From contig JAKUCV010007187.1 of the NCBI GenBank assembly GCA_028386065.3, positions 59,707 through 123,706 of the forward strand: a stretch of 64,000 nucleotides of DNA, written 5' to 3'. The notes under the pieces were generated by a model. The model was given only the letters and a program-made list of their open reading frames with translations. It was not told the origin of the DNA and did no database searches. Each line of letters begins with the position of its first letter. The first letter of the stretch is position 1. The position numbers were made by a program, and so were the translations under genes. This DNA is from Turnera subulata (lineage: Eukaryota > Streptophyta > Magnoliopsida > Malpighiales > Passifloraceae). This document shows, piece by piece, positions 9,668 to 22,455 of the stretch.

Positions 9668-12091
9668 CAATCATAATGCACCAACAAGTCACCAATATAT
9701 CACAATTACACATAAATAACCAACAAGGCAACAAGTAGCCATGATCAGCCAAAAATGGCTTCTTAACCAACAATGACCAGCAAAGTGATCCCACACAGAT
9801 ACACACACAACAAGCACATACAAATGGCCTTCCGCCCAACAAAGGGTGCACTAGCAATCGCTACCCGCATAACCAATTTACTTACCAACACCTAGGCATC
9901 CCTAGGCCAATTCATTTCCTTTGGAACCAATGGGTGTCTTGGACCTTAATCCTCAGTAAACACCTATAAACACACATACAAATTAACCCACAACCACCAT
10001 ATTATGTGAAACACAACTCAAACTCACAAATACTTATCCTCCTCCAAATCGGGCAGAAACTGTCCTGCATAAGCATCATCTTCAACCCAAAATACATAGG
10101 ATCTATAGGCAGAACCAGCTTCGGGCTTCAACATAAGAGTTGTAGCCCTGTCTCTTAGATTTCCATAGGCACCAAGAAAACCCAATTCCATGGTGTACTG
10201 CTCAAGATACTCCATCAAAACCAAGACTAGGTCAAGCAGGAGCACTGCTGCTCGACAACTGCAGAATAGTTCAATTGCAAAGTGCATAACTCGTACAGTT
10301 CTGGTCCAAATCCCACAAAATCGGTGCCATATGAAAGCTATAGATGTTACATAATCATAGGCTTTGGTTTCACTCAATTCCGATCAGGGGTTTGGCCGAA
10401 ATCACCATTGTGTTGGCTAGGGGTCAGTCTGCCCGAGAGCAGAAACCCTTGGCTCACTTCCCTTCTCTTTCTCTCTTTCTCTCTTCCTTTCTCCTCTCAA
10501 GCTGAGCACGAATTTTTGTTCTGGAGATATGGGTGAGAGGTGTCTGCTTCACCTCCTTAATACATGGGCGAGTAGGTGAGTGAGCACCCACTTGCCACCT
10601 CTTGCCCAAAGCTAGCCACTTGCACAAGCACGGCCACCTCGTGCTTGTTTTCGGTCTAATTGGCTCGTGACACTGAGCTGCTAGCTTGCACACCCAAAGC
10701 CACCAGCAGCTTATTCCCGAGCTACTTGGCTCACTCTGATTGGTAGGTTTGGCCAATCACGAATTTACACACCATTGGGTCCGATTGTGCACCAACGGGC
10801 ACCCCGGTGCCCCCGTTGTGCACCATTCCGTGCCAACTCGAGCCAACGGATATCGCCTTTGAGCAATTGTGCCCCTAATCAATCATAATGCACCCACAAG
10901 TCACCAATATATCACAATTACGCATAAATAACCAACAAGGCAACAAGTAGCCTTGATCAGCCAAAAACGGCTTGTTAACCAACAATGACCAGCAATGTGA
11001 TCCCACACAAATACACACACAGAAAGCACACACAAATGGCCTTCCGCCCAACAAAGGGTGAACTAGCAATCGCTACCCACATAACCAATTTGCTTACCAA
11101 CACCTAGGCATCCCTAGGCCAATTCATTTCCTTTGGAACCAATGGGTGTCTTGGACCTTAATCCTTTGTAAACACCTATAAACACACGTATAAATCAACC
11201 CACAACAACCACATTATGTGAAACACAACTCAAACTTACAAATACTTATCCTCTTCCAAATCGGGCAGAAACTGCCCTGCACAAGCATTATCTTCAACCC
11301 AAAATACATAGGATCTATAGGCAGAACCAACTTCAGGCTTCAACATAAGAGTTGTAGCCCTGCCTCTTAAATTTCCAGATCCACTAAGAAAACCCAATTC
11401 CAAGGTGTACAGCTCAAAATTTGCCATTAAAACAAAGACTAGGTCAAGCAGGAGCACTACTGCTGGACAGCTGCAGAATAGTCCAATTGCAAAGCGTATA
11501 ACTCGTACAGTTCTGGTCCAAATCCCACAAAATCGGTGCCATATGAAAGCAATAGGTTTTACATAATCATAGGCTTTAGTTTCACTCAATTCCGACCAGG
11601 GGTTTGGCCGAAATCACCATTTTTGTGGCTAGGGGTCAGTCTGCCCGAGAGCAAAACCCCTTAGCTCACTTCCCTTCTCTTTCTCTCTTTCTCTCTTCCT
11701 TTCTCCTCTCAAGCTGAGCACGAATTTTAGTTCTGGAGATATGGGTGAGAGGTGCCTGCTTCACCTCCTTAATGCATGGACAAGTAGGTGAGTGAGCACC
11801 CACTTGCCACCTCTTGCCCAAAGCTAGCCACTTGCACAAGCACGGCTACCTCGTGCTTGTTTTCGGTCCAATTGGCTCGTGACATTGAGCTGCTAGCTTG
11901 CACACCCAAAGCCACCAGCAGCTTATCCCCAAGCTACTTGGCTCACTCTGATTGGTTGGTTTGGCCAATCACGAATTTACACACCATCGGGTCCGATTGT
12001 GTACCAACGGGTATCCCGGTGCCCCCGTTGTGCACCATTCCGTGCCAACTCGAGCCAACGGGTATTGCCTTTGAGCAATTGTTCCTCCAAT
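9668..12091. repeat. 1.2-kb tandem duplication within the G1 left LTR
   Basis: 9668-10879 and 10880-12091 are near-identical. Markers such as TCATAATGCACC (9671 and 10883) and TTCCTTTGGAACCAATGGGTG recur about 1212 bp apart. The right LTR has this segment once (about 15345-16575), so the duplication is private to the left LTR. The 117-aa frames on the minus strand at 10024-10377 and 11236-11589 are copies of the same LTR sequence. Confidence 0.9.
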
Positions 12092-12308
12092 ACACTAATT
12101 GCACCTAAGAAACACAACAGCAACACTAACCAACTTATGTCAACCAATTAAATTGATCGGGCTCTTGGTACCTCAAAGTTATCCAACCCGTGCCTTAGCA
12201 CTTTTCCACATATAGTCGTGCACACCAGGCCAAGCCCGTGAGCACTATAAGACACATTCTACACTGAGAACCATCTCCCGTCTTATAGGCATCACACTAA
12301 GCTCCAGG

Positions 12309-13811
12309 TGTAAGTAGTCGGGCATGCAAACTTGACAATCAAGTGCAGCGGAAATACCCTAAAACTTTGGAGGATCCAAGTGAAGCAACCAAACCGAACA
12401 GCAAAATCGTTCATACCTGAAACGGTTAGGATCTTTCACCTAACTGAAAAATAGAATTAGCTAGAGCCGGAAGAATATCCTACTCCTCTACGGTATCCAC
12501 ACAAACCATCAATCACAGGCCGGAATCATCTCATGATCTTCAACCCCCGAGCACTCCCGAACCGTGGTGCTAGCTACGGATTTCCGGGAGCTTAATCTTG
12601 TGGTTTTTTGTGTTCTTCTTTCTTTCTCAAAGAAAGGAAGTGTTTGTGTGTGTTCTTGCTGGTCTGAAAAACACTCTCAAGGCACTCCAAAACCAGAATG
12701 CATTCAGCCAAAAACCCAAAGCATAATCAAATTATGCCACTCAATTAGTGCTTATGGTAATGGCCAGCATATTGGCCCATCTTGATTAAGATACCTATTA
12801 TCTTGTCTACCACTAAGCACTAATGGGATTACACATCATAAGCAATCAGGTTTGGCTCAATAATTCTGACAATTATTGAATCAAACCAGCCCAAAACGAC
12901 CCTGGTCCAACAACGGTCCAACCACACTTGGTCGAACCATGGTCCAACCACGGTTCAACCACCTGCTCGAATCAACGATTCTAAGTGTGTGACCCTGTAG
13001 GCACTTGTAACGTCCGGCAATAATTGTAAACTCATTTACAGTTATAAGCAAAGAGCGGCGTCTAGCAACACATCATTGCTACCCGAACGACAAGATCAGT
13101 ACTGATTCTATATGCCTCGGAACATGTCATCGCCCCTTCATCCCATTATCAAGATTAAACACGAGACGTGGAATATGTCAATCTCGCATATGTTCAATCT
13201 CTGTTTCTTGATCCTCGAGTTAACCGCGTAAAACGGATACCTATGATATCACCATATCATAATTCGAGCATGGCCATGCATTTCCGGTTCAACTCCATCA
13301 AGAAACCATCCGATAATATACCCGTTATATGGGTTGGACGAATCCCCTCTAAATCATACAAAACCCACTACACATTTATCATATACCCAATGATTACCCT
13401 TAAGTCCACCCAGTTACGGATGACTAGCAATAATATCAAAGTATACGACTCATATGTTGGGAACCTTGATGATCTCAGGTCTAAGGACAATACATATAAG
13501 AACCACTAATGACAATCATATAACGTTCCATGTAGGGTTCTTATGTGGGTCGGTCAAGTCCACAAGTTCTCTAACTTATACCCATATGCAAAATTCATTT
13601 CTCATATAATTCTCAACATACGCTAGTCTTAATTTATTATTACAACCCATCCATAATAATAATCGACTAGGGACATTTAAGAATATAAAATATTCTAGGG
13701 TTATAAATATGTGCAAGCGTTTATCTCATAAACGATATTTATTGGAATAACCTTAATGAGTATACATGACTACAAACATCCATTGATTGTCTTTTGGGCA
13801 TATTACTAACA
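12309..13811 (-). mobile_element. Copia solo LTR (family of the 29283-37386 element), minus strand
   Basis: The + strand reads TGTAAGTAGTC at the left end and TACTAACA at the right end. It is flanked by CCAGG on both sides (12304-12308 and 13812-13816), a clean 5-bp target duplication. On the minus strand it matches the LTRs at 26776, 29283 and 35978, including the TGTTAGTAATATGCCC start, the GGTTNNACC repeats and the 26-bp palindrome (13020-13045, one mismatch). No internal region remains, so it arose by LTR-LTR recombination. Confidence 0.92.
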
Positions 13812-13835
13812 CCAGGGCATGGACGAGGCGTCACA

Positions 13836-14261
13836 GTATCCCCTCCTTAAAGAAATTCGCCCTCGAATTTCCTAGGTAGTGCCTTTTGGCTAACCAAGCC
13901 AATAGTCCCAAAGTGCACTACTTGCACATTGGTACACTATTGCGCGCATTGACGCGCCAAATGAACTAACCACGCCGTCAAAATGCCACATTCAGGCCAC
14001 CTCGTAAATCACACGGCCACTACAGGCCAAACAAGCCAACCACGCTTCCGCAGCGCTACTCCGCTTACACCTCAACCACGCTACACAACTTAATAATCAA
14101 CCACTTCATCGCAAGAAAATATACCACATATAGCACACAAGTTGCACAAAGCATATAGAACACACATGTCTCTCACCAACCCACATTCTCTAACTCGATG
14201 GGTACTAGCCACTAGACTCAACAACCTATGGCCCTTAGCAAACAATGCTCCGCTACCATTC
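13836..14261 (-). other. G1 internal region: primer-binding site and polypurine end only
   Basis: On the minus strand the region begins right after the 5' LTR with GAATGGTAGCGGAGCATTG (14261-14243), a plant initiator-Met-tRNA-type primer-binding site. It ends with GAATTTCGAGGGCGAATTTC followed by a purine run (GGAGGGGATAC) at 13836. The roughly 370 bp between carry no gag, protease, RT or integrase. Confidence 0.8.
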
Positions 14262-16798
14262 TGTCACGCCCCCGCCTAAGCGCTACCGGCCAGGTACCGT
14301 GTGCACCCACATCGTTCCACAAGGCACCCCAAAGCCTATAATCATCTCTAGAGAAGCAAGTTGCCTCTGCCTTGCGGGTTACCAACCAAAACATATGCAC
14401 AGCGTAACGGAAGCAAACCAACAAATGCAAAGGCAACGTAGACACTGAAAAGTGCAAAACAAACCATACCACTAATGTTATAGAATTCTGCTACAAGGGG
14501 CACTACTCATGCTACATATGGATATAACCTCTTTTACATGAATTAATACAATATAACAAACGACTCGGCTAAACCCATCAACCTACGGCCCACACTCTCA
14601 TCCTTGCACCTTAAAGACAAGGGGAGAAATAGGGGGTGAGTATAAAACTCAACAAGTAAATAAGCCATGCAAGATAGCAACTACAACTGCACACAAAGCT
14701 CGGCATGAGCATCACACATTCATGCAGCACATGATACAGTGCAAGGCACACATAAAACACGTATCGGGCACTCACACCCCAAATCATTCCTCTTGTCCCA
14801 GACATGCTCTGCTCCCATTGCCCTCGACCAGCTAGGGTATGATGTGCCCCAAGGCAGCCAATGTAGTTTGGTAGCTTATACAGGTGTTACTCCTTAGCCT
14901 ACAGCCCCACGTACGAGGCATATAAAATATCATATAGCCCATAGCCCCACGTACGAGGCATACTGAATACCGAATAGCCCACAACCCCACGTACGAGGCA
15001 TACAGAATGTCTAGCTACCACAAGTCACATAGCTCCCGGCGGACATCTTGTCACACCTGTAATAGCCAAGCGGAACTAACTACGCAAGGTCAGTGCCATC
15101 GCTCTCACTGACTAGTGCCCTGTACAAGGCACCCAATGCCAACATCTCGTGGCGTACAAGTTTACTACAAGTGCCCACCATCTCATGGTACGAGCAAGCC
15201 TCGCAGGCTCTACCTCGTGCACCCAGTGCACTTCAACCAACTGGCCAGTGGTACTGCCATCACAAGCACATCAGTGCAATGCCAAACACCAGTACAACAA
15301 GTGCAATGCAATGATCCCAACAAGGGCAGAAAGTATTCCCAAGCGCACCACTCAATCATAATGCACCAACAAGTCACCAATATATCACAATTACGCATAA
15401 ATAACCAACAAGGCAACAAGTAGCCATGATCAGCCAAAAATGGCTTGCTAACCAACAATGACCAGCAAGGTCATCCACACAAATACACACACAACAAGCA
15501 CACACAAATGGCCTTCCGCCCGACAAAGGGTGCACTAGAAATCACTACCCGCATAACCAATTTACTTACCAACACCTAGGCATCCCTAGGCCAATTCATT
15601 TCCTTTGGAACCAAGGGGTGTCTTGGACCTTAATCCTCTGTAAACACCTACAAATACACATATAAATCAACCCAAAACAACCATATTATGTGAAACACAA
15701 CTCAAACTCACAATACTTATCTTCCCCCAAGTCGGGCAGAAACTGCCCTGCACAAGCATCATCTTCAACCCAAAATACATAGGATCTATAGGCAGAACCC
15801 GCTTCGGACTTCAACATAAGAGTTGTAGCCCTGCCTCTTAGAATTCGATAGCCACCAAGAAAAACCAATTCCAAGGTGTACAACTCAAGATATACTATCA
15901 AAACAAAGACTAGGTCAAGCAGGAGCACTGCTGCTGGACAGCTGCAGAATAGTTCAATGGAAAAGCGCATAACTCGCATAGTTCTGCTCCAAATCCCACA
16001 AAATCGATTCCATATGAAAGATATAGATGTTATCTAATCATAGGCTTTGGGTTAACTCAATTCTGACAAGGGGTCTGTCTGAAATCACCATTTTAGTGGC
16101 TAGGGGTCAGTCTGCCCGAGAGCAGAACCCCTTGGCTCACTTCCCTTCCCTTTCTCTCTTTCTCTCTTCCTTTCTCCTCTCAAGCTGAGCACGAATTTTG
16201 GTTCTGGAGATATGGGTGAGAGGTTCCTGCTTCACCTCCTTAATACATGGGCAAGTAGGTGAGTGAACACCCACTTGCCACCTCTTGCCCAAAGCTAGCC
16301 ACTTGCACAAGCACGACCACCTCGTGCTTGTTTTCGGTCCAATTGGCTCGTGACACTGAGCTGCTAGCTTGCACACCCAAAGCCACCAGCAGCTTATTCC
16401 CAAGCTACTTGGCTCACTCTGGTTGGTCGGTTTGGCCAATCACGAATTTACACACCATCGGGTCCGATTGTGCACCAACGGGCACCCCGGTGCCCCCGTT
16501 GTGCACCATTTCGTGCCAACTCGAGCCAACGGGTATTGCCTTTGAGAAATTGTGCCTCCAATGCCCTAGTTGCACCTAGGAAACACTTTTTTAACACTAA
16601 CCAACTTATGTCGACCAATTAAATTGATCGGGCTCTTGGTACCTCAAAGTTATCTAACCCGTGCCTTAGCACTTTTCAACACATAGTCGTGCACACTAGG
16701 CCAAGCCTGTGAGCACTATAAGCCACATTCTACGCTGAGAACCATCTCTCGTCTTATAGGCATCACACTAAGCTCCAAGGCATGTGCGGGGTGTCACA
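14262..16798 (-). repeat. G1 right LTR (5' LTR on the minus strand)
   Basis: 2537 bp, ends TGTCA and TCACA on the + strand, colinear with 8546-13835 once the duplication and solo LTR are removed. Short frames within it are LTR sequence. Confidence 0.88.
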
Positions 16799-16803
16799 AA
16801 TTC

Positions 16804-17015
16804 TCAAGTTGTAAACGGTTTGTTAAGCACCCGGAGGCTTGATGTAGATAGTGAAATCTTCGAGAGAGTCTCTCGGAGGACTGGACTAGCCACAAGTTGT
16901 GTGTGAACCAGTATAAAAATTTGGTGTCTTCTTTCCTTTTCTCCTTTATTCTGCATTTTATTTTGTCCATAAAATGCTATTCACCCCCCCTCTAGCTAGG
17001 GCGTATTTCCTAACA
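16804..17015 (+). mobile_element. Sirevirus 5' LTR, right fragment
   Basis: Continues the LTR after the G1 insertion (TCTCAAGTTGTAAACGGTTT) and ends TTCCTAACA at 17015. It matches 24961-25181 of the 3' LTR, apart from an ACAAGTTGTG insertion near 16893. Confidence 0.88.
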
Positions 17016-17031
17016 GTTGGTAGCGGAGCCT
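17016..17031 (+). promoter_or_regulatory. Primer-binding site of the Sirevirus
   Basis: GTTGGTAGCGGAGCC directly follows the LTR end. It fits the initiator-methionine tRNA 3' end used by plant copia elements (usual form TGGTATCAGAGC), as reverse transcription requires. Confidence 0.75.
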
Positions 17032-17070
17032 AACTCTCTGAAAGACTTAACCGTTTGAGAGGAATCATCC

Positions 17071-18755
17071 ATGGCTTCTTCAAGTAATTTATATGCAGGA
17101 ATCGCTGAAGGACAATCTACCACCCGTCCACCTCTCTTCGACGACACCAATTATACATATTGGAAGGGGAAGATGAGAATCTTCCTCCAAGCGAACAACT
17201 ATGCTCTTTGGCTAATAATAAAGAACGGAGAACAAATCCCAACAAAGAAGGTTGGTGAAGCCACCGTGGCAAAGATGGAGGCGGAGTACAACGCTGAAGA
17301 CATCAAGAAGGTTGAAAACAACTCCAAAGCCATCAACATGCTCTACTGTGCAGTTAACCCAGATGATTACCGAAAAATCTCATGCTGCACTACCTCCAAG
17401 AAGATGTGGGACAAGCTGGAAATTACCTATGAAGGAACCGATTAAGTCCATGAGGCCAAGACCGATTCTCTCACAGCTGAATATGAACTCTTTCGAATGA
17501 AGGAGAACGAGAAGATCGAAGACATGTTCGAACGATTCTCCAAAATCATGAACAACCTTCATGCTCTAAAGAAAGTCTACTCCGATAGGGACTTGGTTAG
17601 AAAAGTTCTTAGAAGCCTCACACCCGAATGGCGTTCCAAAGCCGACGCAATTTACGAAAACATCGGGATTTCAAACACGACCATTGACGGGCTAAGAGGT
17701 AATCTTCTCACTTTTGAATCAACTATTCATAAACCTTCTTTGCAGGAACAAAAGAAGAAAGATATAGCTCTGAAGGCTTCCACTTCCACGACCCAAGAGC
17801 TCACTGAGATAACTCCAGTGAGGATGAATTGTCATCCAAAAATTCCACATGAATAAGAATTCAGAATTGTCATCCAAAAATTCCACAAGTTCATGCGAAA
17901 AAAATTTGAAAAGAAAGGAAGAAAGCAATCCATTCCGCCCAAGTGCTATAGGTGCGGAGAAGTTGGACAGATCAAACCCAAATGCCCTAAAGCAAAAGAA
18001 GGCAAGGAAAAGAATTCTTACAAGAAGCAGCGGGCGTATATGTCTTGGGGAGGTGATTCTGGGGATGAGTCAACCGACAGTGAGGAAGAGGAGACGACAA
18101 ATCTTTGTCTCATGACACAAGAAGAACCGCCGGAAGATGTAAGCACTACTCTCTCAAATGAAGTTTCTACTTACGAAGAATTACAAAAAGCTTTTGATGA
18201 ACTCTATGGAGAATATGTTAGTGCCTCTAAAATCAATAAAGACTTAAAGAAGCAACTTACGATATTAGAAAAGATGTTGAGAAATTGTCTAGTGAAAATG
18301 AAAAACTTAAAGAAAAAAACAATTTTTTCGGAAAAAGAAGTGCTAACAAACCGGAAAGCTCACCTAAGGAATGTTCATCATGCAAATCCTTAAAGGAACA
18401 AGTTGAAAAACTAGAAACTACTTTGAAGAAGTTCAATACCCCTCATAAGAACTTGAGCTCTATTCTAGATAACTTGCAATCTACTAAGCAGGAATTAGGT
18501 TTTAAGAATGAACCTAAAAGAAAGAAATTTGAGCCTAAAACTAGAAAATCTAAGGTTCAAACAAGGGAGAACAAGACTATTAGAGCAAACAAGCATAGAC
18601 AACCTAATAATTGCTATCAACCTAGGACAATACATAATACAAATGTCATTTGTCATTATTGCAATAGAATAGGACATATAGCTCCTGTTTGTTTCACTAG
18701 GCATAGGCATTGGGCACAAGGACCCGAGATGGTTTGGGTACCAAAAACTCATTGA
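17071..18755 (+). pseudogene. Sirevirus gag (degenerate)
   Basis: The reading begins MASSSNLYAGIAEG at 17071. The N-terminal part is a UBN2/Retrotran_gag domain with MWDKLEITYEGT. A TAA at 17443 interrupts it where relatives usually have Gln, and the same frame resumes through LTAEYELFRM to about 17856. Frame shifts near 17857 and near 18280 follow. The first zinc knuckle is CYRCGEVGQIKPKC (about 17942), with Gln in place of the expected His, so it is probably dead. A Glu-rich stretch and coiled coil follow, then a second, intact-looking knuckle CHYCNRIGHIAPVC (about 18652) and VWVPKTH at the end. A long gag with a coiled coil and a second knuckle is typical of Sireviruses. It would have packaged element RNA. 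Confidence 0.88.
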
Positions 18756-18774
18756 ATTGCTTGTGTAGGTATGC

Positions 18775-21700
18775 TTGAAGGCATCAAGTGTACTTTTGTA
18801 CCTTGATAGCGGATGCTCCAAGCACATGACCGGAGAAGCATCCAAGTTCTTACAAATAAGGCCATCAAATAGAGGGAACGTTATCACTGGGGACAACAAC
18901 AAAGGAAAGATCATCGGCACTGGGTCAATTGGTAAAAATGAATCTTCCTCTATTGATAATGTTTTACTTGTTAAAGGTCTTAAGCATAACCTCTGGAGCA
19001 TAAGTCATTTGTGTTACAAGGGGAATCGTGTGATCTTTGATTCTAAGTCATGCACCATAGAACGTCTTAGTGATAATAAGATTATTCTACATGGTGATAG
19101 AATTGACAACGTTTATATGGTTAACTTAGAAAATTCTTCATCAAACTTTTGCAAATGTCTTATAAGTAAAGAGGATGACATGTGGCTATGGCATCGTAGA
19201 ATAGCTCATGTTAATATGAAACTGATGAACAAATTAGTTTCTCAAGACTTGGTAGTTGGAATTCCAAAGATTAAGTTTGAGAAGGATTCTATTTGTGATG
19301 CATGTCAAAAGGGGAAGCAAGTACGAACTTCATTCAAATCCAAAAACGTTGTCTCAACGTCTAGACCACTTCAACTTTTGCACATGGATCTCTTTGGTCC
19401 CTCACAGATCAAAAGTTTTGATGGCAACTATTATGCCTCTGTAATTGTTACTCACAAAAGTGAAGCATTTAATGTTTTCAAGAGTTTTGTCAAGAAAGTT
19501 CAAAATGAAAAAGGTTCTTCAATTGCTTGCATTAGAAGTGATCATGGAGGAGAATTTAAACATAATCAATTCTCAAATTTTTGTGATGAATATGGCATTG
19601 AGCAAAATTTCTCAGCCCCTCGGACACTACAACAAAATGGCATTGTAGAACATAAGAATCGGTGTCTTGAGGAAATGGCAAGAACTATGCTCAATGAGGC
19701 AACAATTCCCATGTATTTCTGGGCAGTTGCAGTGAGTACGGCATGCTACGTGTTAAACCGTGCAATCATTAAACCAATACTCATGAAAACGCCCTATGAA
19801 CTATACAAGGGAAGAAAGCCTAACATTTCCCATCTACGTGTCTTTGGATGTAAATGTTTTGTTCACAATAATGGGAAAGATAGGTTGGGTAAATTTGATG
19901 AAAAATCTGATGAAGGCATCTTTCTTGGTTATTCACTACGTAGCAAGGCATATAGAGTCTTCAACAAACGTACGTTAACTGTTGAGGAGTCCCCTTATGT
20001 AGTATTTGCAGAAAATGATACTCGCTTGGCAAGAATGAATTTTTATGATGATCTTGCAGGTACACTTGAGAAGATGTCATTGGACGATGAAGGAGAAGAT
20101 CAAGGCAACTCATCAAAAGAGGGAAATACCCTTGCGGAATCAACCTCTCAATTAGACGTAGCAAATGTGGAGGAAAACACTCAAGATACAACGGCTGATA
20201 TCAACCAAGAACTTTCTAGAGAATGGCGAGAGTCCAAAAGCCATCCTCTCGACAAGGTAATAGGTGATATCAACCGCGGGGTAAGTACTCGTAACTCTCT
20301 TAGAAACACCGTAGGTCACATGGCATTTGTTTCATAAATTGAACCTACAACCATTTCCAAAGCAATTAACGATGAACATTGGACTTTGTCTATGCAAGAG
20401 GAGCTAAACCAATTCAAACGAAATGATGTTTGGAAATTTGTTCCAAGGCCCGATGATCATACGATAATTAGCACGAAATGGGTGTTTCGTAACAAACTAG
20501 ATGAAAATGGAATAATCCCTAGAAACAATGCTAGGCTAGTAGCTAAAGGATATAATCAAGAAGAAGGAATAGATTTTGAAGAAACATATGCACCAGTTGC
20601 ACGTTTAGAAGCTATTCGGCTATTACTTGCCTCTGCATCATCTATGAACTTTAAACTATATCAAATGGATGTTAAGAGTGCATTTCTAAATGGTTTCATT
20701 TAAGAAGAAGTGTATGTTGATCAACCTCCAGGCTTTGAAGATCATGCATTTCCTGATCATGTCTTCAAGCTTAAGAAAGCACTCTACGGTCTTAAGCAAG
20801 CTCCCCGAGCTTGGTATGAACGTTTGAGTAAATTTCTTTTAGACAATGGGTTCAAAAGGGAAAGGTTGACACCACACTCGTCATCAAAGATAAAAACAAT
20901 AACATCCTTTTGATACATAATTATGTAGATGATATTGTTTTCGGTGCTACTAACGTGTCCTTGTGCAAGGAATTTTCTGACATGATGACCAGTGAATTTG
21001 AGATGTCCATGAAGGGAGAGTTAACTTTCTTCTTGGGTTTACAAGTCAAACAAATGAAGGATGGAACTTTCATCTCTCAATCAAAGTATTACAAGGAATT
21101 GCTCAAACGAGTTGAAATAGACGGATCAGAGGAAATGGCCACACCTCTGAGCACTTAGACAAGGATGAGAAAGTTAAGGAAGTAGATGTCAAAAGGTATC
21201 GAGGTATGATCGGATCTCTTCTTTACTTAACAACAAGTAGGCCGGATATTATCTATGTGGAAGGTATCAATCCTGTCCTAAAAAGTCACATCTAAAGGCA
21301 ATAAAACAAATTATGAAATACCTTATTGGCACAACAAATGTTGGACTTTGGTATCCCAAAGGCTCTACACTTCAGCTTATATGTAACTCTGACTTGGATT
21401 TTGCTGGCTGTAAACTGATTGTAAAAGCAAGAGTGGGACATGTCACTTACTTGGAAGCTCCTTAGTTTCATGGTTTAGTAGGAAATAAGTTAGTGTAGCA
21501 TTGACTACCACCAAAGCGAAATGTATCGCCGCTGGAAGTTGTTGTGCTCAAATCCTTTGGATGAAGCAACAACTTGAGGACTATGGTCTTAAAGTCAATC
21601 ATATTCCTCTCAGGTGTGATAATACTAGTGCCATAAGTTTGACAAAAAACCCCGTTCTTCATTCAAGAACTAAGCATATTGACATTAGGCATCACTTCAT

Positions 21701-21848
21701 TAGAGATCAGATTCTCAAAGGAGATGTAGCTATTGAATCTGTTGAAACAAAATTTCAACTAGCGGATATTTTCACAAAACCCTTAGAGAAAGAGTCACTC
21801 TTTCGTTTTCGAAGTGAACTCGGAATCCTTGACTCTACAATGATCTAA
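18775..21848 (+). pseudogene. Sirevirus pol: protease, integrase, RT, RNase H (degenerate)
   Basis: Domains in order: aspartic protease (YLDSGCSKHMTG, about 18800); GAG-pre-integrase (WLWHRRIAHVN, about 19180); integrase with HMDLFGP, IRSDHGGEF and NGIVEHKNR carrying the DDE residues (19381-19665); RT ([48 protein letters not shown] with YVDD at 20922-20933); RNase H (TKHIDIRHHFIRD, near 21670). Breaks: TAA at 20335 and at 20701, both where Gln is usual; frame shifts at about 20862 and after 21158; further stops around 21464. In integrase about 15 residues normally lying between YYASVIV and THKSEAF are missing in frame. Order PR-IN-RT-RH makes it Ty1/copia. It cannot be functional as it stands. 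Confidence 0.92.
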
Positions 21849-21984
21849 ATTTATATATTGTAGTATCTTTTTTAATGTGTTACATATTGCTAACTTGAGC
21901 GTCGGAGGCTTTTCTAAGTTTGTTTTGCAGGTACCCCACACTTAGGCCAAAAGCTAGGGGGAACAAAGGCTTGCTGAAAAAACA

Positions 21985-22279
21985 AACATCGATGTTGGAT
22001 GAAGTTCAGCATGTTCCAAGATTAGCAGAAGGGCAAAAACATCGATGTTCCCAGCATCAACATCGATGTTCACGGAATTATTTTTCAGCCGTGGACAGAA
22101 TGGTCACAACATCGATGTTGAGTATCACAGCATTGATGTTCAGGGAAGTATTTTCATTCCAGAACCATTTAAACATCGATGTTGCACAAGCACAACATCG
22201 ATGTTCTACCATTGGGTTCCCTTAAATTTTGTTCCAGAGGGCTTGAAACATCGATGTTTCATTATAGAACATCGATGTT
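21985..22279 (+). repeat. Palindrome array A (AACATCGATGTT) between SIRE pol and the envelope-like ORF
   Basis: Sites start at 21985, 22038, 22059, 22108, 22129 (CATTGATG variant), 22172, 22194, 22247 and 22268. After the first they fall into pairs 21-22 bp apart, with pairs 64-75 bp apart. Each site is a perfect 12-bp palindrome unless noted. The array precedes a TATA box at 22357. The frames crossing it (22045 and 21920) just spell HRC, IDV or TSM repeats and are not protein evidence. Confidence 0.9.
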
Positions 22280-22339
22280 TGACCGTTATTTTTCAAAAAA
22301 AAAATAGCCGTTGGAGCCTGATTTCAATGCTCCAACAGC

Positions 22340-22455
22340 TATATTTTGGCCTCCAACTATATAAACCAGCCTTTTTCTCACTTCTACATGTCACATTCAT
22401 CTCTCACTCAATTTCTCTTCTCAAAATTCCACTCTCCTCCCCATTGCTTTCAAGT
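22340..22455 (+). promoter_or_regulatory. Putative internal promoter for the envelope-like ORF
   Basis: CTATATAAA at 22357-22365 is followed by a C/T-rich leader (CTTTTTCTCACTTCTACA and on) and an ATG at 22456, about 90 nt downstream. Spacing and base composition look like an ordinary plant TATA promoter with leader. The palindrome array just upstream parallels the LTR, where the same palindrome precedes the LTR TATA box. Activity is inferred only. Confidence 0.45.

Larger units (their letters stand above)
8546..13835 (-). repeat. G1 left LTR (3' LTR on the minus strand), with internal duplication and a solo-LTR insertion
   Basis: Aligns along its whole length with 14262-16798. It is longer for two reasons: a 1.2-kb tandem duplication (9668-12091) and the copia solo LTR at 12309-13811. 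After that insertion the last 19 bases (13817-13835, ending TCACA) complete the LTR end seen at 16780-16798. Confidence 0.85.
8546..16798 (-). mobile_element. Gypsy-type element without gag-pol (G1), nested in the SIRE 5' LTR
   Basis: The ends are TGTCA and TCACA, flanked by the 5-bp duplication AATTC (8541-8545 and 16799-16803). Joining the flanks restores the SIRE LTR sequence. Orientation is minus: the primer-binding-like GGTAGCGGAGC lies at the 14261 end of the internal region, and the polypurine-adjacent signature GAATTTCGAGGGCGAATTTC lies at the 13836 end. The internal region is only 426 bp with no coding sequence. The two LTRs (8546-13835, itself interrupted, and 14262-16798) make up the rest. 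The end signature resembles plant chromoviruses of the Tekay/Del group; that lineage call is inference, since no protein is left. Confidence 0.85.

Noticed and set aside
10024..11589. 117-aa frames at 10024-10377 and 11236-11589, with a relative at 15686-15979
   Set aside because: Their similarity comes from the LTR duplication; no domain, and the third copy is shortened.
22045..22455. Long upstream extension of the envelope-like frame, rich in HRC, IDV and SMF
   Set aside because: It only translates the AACATCGATGTT repeats; the ATG at 22456 behind the TATA leader is a better start.
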